Source: CAZVFX01 sp964626565 (GTDB lineage: Bacteria; Myxococcota_A; UBA9042; CAIXZC01). Taken from it: a DNA stretch of 14,836 nucleotides. Positions 13,072 through 14,836 of this stretch are shown here, in pieces (the stretch's first letter is position 1; the number at the start of each line of letters is the position of its first letter). Under the pieces are notes generated by a model, which was not told the DNA's origin, did no database searches, and saw only the letters and a list, made by a program, of their open reading frames with translations. The position numbers were made by a program, and so were the translations under genes. Where the stretch lies: assembly GCA_964626565.1 (NCBI GenBank), contig CAZVFX010000153.1, forward strand, positions 1 to 14,836, given 5' to 3'.

Positions 13072-14197
13072 CCAGCACCTGTCCTTCGGCCGACACTGCC
13101 CGAACCGTCACTTCCGGGCCGTCAACGGTTATCTTCAGAAAATGGAAGCCCAACAGGACGCGGGCTGCGTGCGGTTTCTGGTCGACCGGGGTCAATTGAG
13201 CACCGGCTCCGCCGCTGATGAAGTGGACGACTCCGTTTTGCGGTTTTGAGCGCTCGTAGTGATGGTCGTGTCCGGAAAACACGGCGGTAACGCCGTATTT
13301 TTTCAACAGCGGGCTCAACACCGCTCTAAGCGACAGGTCTGAACCGTGCTTGCCGGAGCTGTAGAGCGGGCTGTGGACCGCAACAAAGATGTGCTCGACG
13401 TTATCTTGCCGGGCCTTTTGAAGTTTCTCCTCAAAGAACCGAAGCTGGTCGCCTCCCGGCTTGATGTTGCCCACTGCGTCCAGGACCACGAACAAGGAAT
13501 TGCCGAAGTTGAAGGCGAAGTATCTATGTGGGCCGCCAGTGGCCTGTGGGAGTAGAAAGATCTTTTCGAAGAAGCCGGCCCGGGAACGATCATGATTGCC
13601 CATTGCGGGGGCGATGGGCATGCGTGCGAGGAGACCTTTTTGAATCTGGAAAAAGTCGGTCCAGTCGCCGATATTGTCACCGGAGCGAACCAGGTCGCCG
13701 AGGTGGATGTAGAGATCGGCCCGGTGCTTCTCGATCTGGCGCACAATCTTGCAGTGGGCCTGCCTGCACCCCAGCTTGGAATCCCCCATTACGATGAAGG
13801 TGAAGGGTTGATCGCCGGGGGGCGGGGCGAGGACGGAATAGGCAGCGGTGGCTTTGTCCCCGATGACAATCCGGTACTGGTATCGTTGTCCCGCCTTCAG
13901 CCCTGCCAGACGCGCATAGGAGAAACGGTCCCAGGAAGGAGCCATAGGGACCGTTACCGCCGATTTCCATTGCCCCTTGGTCCACACCTCCACTGCGCCG
14001 ACCTTGCCGTCGGGGAGTTGCGCTCCCACCAGCAGGTCGCGGTCAACAGCGGGAACCAGGAAGGGACCGATGGGGAGCACCAGGTTCCCTTTGTCGTCGA
14101 TAATCCCACGAGGGTGGGAATCGAAATAACCGCTGCTGGAGCAGGCCAGCACCAGTATCGTTACGAGCATTACCGCTACAGCTTTTCCGCAAGACAT
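13052..14197 (-). CDS. Purple-acid-phosphatase-like metallophosphoesterase lipoprotein
   Basis: 381 aa from the ATG at 14197, chosen for the AAGGAGGG site immediately upstream and the clean lipoprotein signal ending LVLAC (Cys19); starts at 14215 and 14257 only add residues before it. Residues about 50-125 form a fibronectin-III-like beta domain, as in purple acid phosphatases (YARLAGLKAGQRYQYRI). The calcineurin-like catalytic domain follows with all metal ligands visible: Asp139 (MGDSKLG), Asp168 (HLGDLVRSGD), Asn201-His202 (MGNHDRS), His275 (VAVHSP) and His310/His312 (SGHDHHYER). It should hydrolyse phosphate esters outside the cytoplasm; the substrate is unknown. It is the first gene of an overlapping three-gene operon with an Omp85 barrel and a kinase-like lipoprotein, which suggests an envelope role rather than simple phosphate scavenging. 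Confidence 0.92.
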   Translation of the reverse strand: MSCGKAVAVMLVTILVLACSSSGYFDSHPRGIIDDKGNLVLPIGPFLVPAVDRDLLVGAQLPDGKVGAVEVWTKGQWKSAVTVPMAPSWDRFSYARLAGLKAGQRYQYRIVIGDKATAAYSVLAPPPGDQPFTFIVMGDSKLGCRQAHCKIVRQIEKHRADLYIHLGDLVRSGDNIGDWTDFFQIQKGLLARMPIAPAMGNHDRSRAGFFEKIFLLPQATGGPHRYFAFNFGNSLFVVLDAVGNIKPGGDQLRFFEEKLQKARQDNVEHIFVAVHSPLYSSGKHGSDLSLRAVLSPLLKKYGVTAVFSGHDHHYERSKPQNGVVHFISGGAGAQLTPVDQKPHAARVLLGFHFLKITVDGPEVTVRAVSAEGQVLDEVMLK

Positions 14198-14497
14198 GAA
14201 CCCTCCTTCCGTCATCCCGGTCGACCGGCCGCAGCCGGATATATCCACACCTTTCAAGGCCGCATCTAATCCGTCGGAGAACCGGGGCGTTCCTTACTGT
14301 GCTTTTTCCGAGCGGGATGCCGCAGCCCATAGATCCTTTAAAGATCAGGCCGGCGGAGAGTCAGTAGGAATAGTAGAAATACGTCTGGACCGCTGAGTGC
14401 GGGAATGCTAGTTTTGTGGTGCGGCTTGCGGAGTAATTTGGGGGTGCCTCAACCGATTCCGGGGCTGGAAAACGACCCAATTGGTGGAGGTTATTCG
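14198..14497. other. Divergent intergenic region
   Basis: Between the metallophosphoesterase operon (minus) and the CX3C-rich protein gene (plus). I see no supported gene in it. It holds two short perfect palindromes, CCGGTCGACCGG (14217-14228) and GGATATATCC (14237-14246), close upstream of the phosphoesterase start. Either could be a protein site or chance. No convincing minus-strand promoter was found. Confidence 0.5.
14386..14414 (+). promoter_or_regulatory. Possible extended -10 promoter
   Basis: TGGACC (14386-14391), a 17-base spacer and TAGTTT (14409-14414) preceded by TGC, an extended -10. The predicted leader to the ATG at 14498 is about 75 bases. Only a moderate match. Confidence 0.3.
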
Positions 14498-14836
14498 ATG
14501 AAACTTCAGTATCCGATCTTGCTAGTGCTACTCCTTTCAGCTTCGCCTGCTTTCGGTGAGACGCCGGCGGAAACTCAGTGCAAGCAGATTTGCGAGAAGG
14601 TCATTGCCACGGCCGTTCCTGCGGAGCAACTGAGTGCGCTGAAGGCTGAGCAGCTTGAGACTTTCCGGGAAATCGTGGCCGAGTGTGTGGTGGAGTGTGC
14701 GAAGGAATCCGAGACGGTGAGGGCGTGCCTGCTCAAGGCCAACACGGAAGCAGAGATGGAAGCCTGCGGCGTCACGGAGAAGAAAGACACGACCAAGAAG
14801 ACTTCAGTCCCGAGCTGCAAGGCGGTTTGCGACAAG
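14498..14836 (+). CDS. Cys-rich secreted protein with repeated CX3C pairs, 3' end missing
   Basis: 113 residues are visible from the ATG at 14498 and the frame is open at the window edge. GGTGGAGG lies 7 bases before the start. Residues 1-20 are a signal peptide ending SASPAFG, without a lipobox Cys, so the protein is probably periplasmic or secreted. The mature part has Cys28-x3-Cys32, an alpha-helical stretch rich in Ala/Glu/Leu, Cys63-x3-Cys67, then Cys77 and Cys90, a Lys/Thr linker, and Cys107-x3-Cys111. The segment QCKQICEK at 27-34 is echoed by SCKAVCDK at 106-113, so a second copy of the domain seems to begin just before the edge. The pairs suggest disulfide-stapled helical hairpins, as in the small lipoprotein at 8065-8346. 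Function unknown. Confidence 0.82.
   Translation, partial: MKLQYPILLVLLLSASPAFGETPAETQCKQICEKVIATAVPAEQLSALKAEQLETFREIVAECVVECAKESETVRACLLKANTEAEMEACGVTEKKDTTKKTSVPSCKAVCDK

Noticed and set aside
14217..14246. Two palindromes upstream of the metallophosphoesterase gene as operators
   Set aside because: They are only 12 and 10 bp and differ in sequence; perfect palindromes of this length occur by chance in GC-rich DNA, so they are noted but not called.

Overview
The window is GC-rich, gene-dense DNA. It looks like a Myxococcota or other former-deltaproteobacterial chromosome, possibly from a poorly sampled lineage. Three things point there: the AgmX/PglI-type C-terminal domain, the number of lipoproteins with Asp/Gly-rich linkers after the lipid-anchored Cys, and the Cys-rich secreted proteins. 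This placement is inference from protein style; no rRNA or other taxonomic marker is present. I see no tRNA, CRISPR array, insertion sequence or phage gene.

Layout from left to right. (1) 1-3437, minus strand: a two-gene operon with a good promoter at 3479-3507. It encodes an AgmX/PglI-domain lipoprotein and then a very long, YD-repeat-like and PEGA-like secreted protein that runs off the left edge. The long gene is open for 911 codons without a stop. (2) 3547-4169, minus: a VapBC-type toxin-antitoxin pair with a one-base TGATG overlap and its own promoter. (3) 4302-4487, plus: the broken start of a secreted-protein gene. (4) 4489-5142, minus: a lipoprotein made of three six-Cys repeats. (5) 5395-8049, plus: a large lipoprotein with a deacetylase-like barrel and a weakly pseudomurein-binding-like tail, followed by an L,D-transpeptidase. 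A promoter and a perfect 18-bp palindrome precede this pair. (6) 8065-9876, minus: an M19 membrane dipeptidase with an extra C-terminal domain, then a small twin-CX3C lipoprotein. (7) 10098-14197, minus: three overlapping genes encoding a lipoprotein metallophosphoesterase, an Omp85-type barrel without POTRA domains, and a lipoprotein with kinase-like signature residues. (8) 14498 to the right edge, plus: the start of another small CX3C-rich secreted protein.

Nearly every gene apart from vapBC encodes an exported protein, and most are lipoproteins, so this is a cell-envelope region. The transpeptidase, the dipeptidase and possibly the deacetylase-like protein fit peptidoglycan or surface-glycan turnover. 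The most interesting unit is the overlapping metallophosphoesterase / Omp85 barrel / kinase-like lipoprotein operon. It would place a phosphatase, an outer-membrane barrel and a possible phosphotransferase together on the outer-membrane side of the envelope. Several promoters share a TTGCC-type -35 with 16-17 bp spacing, which helps fix start codons.
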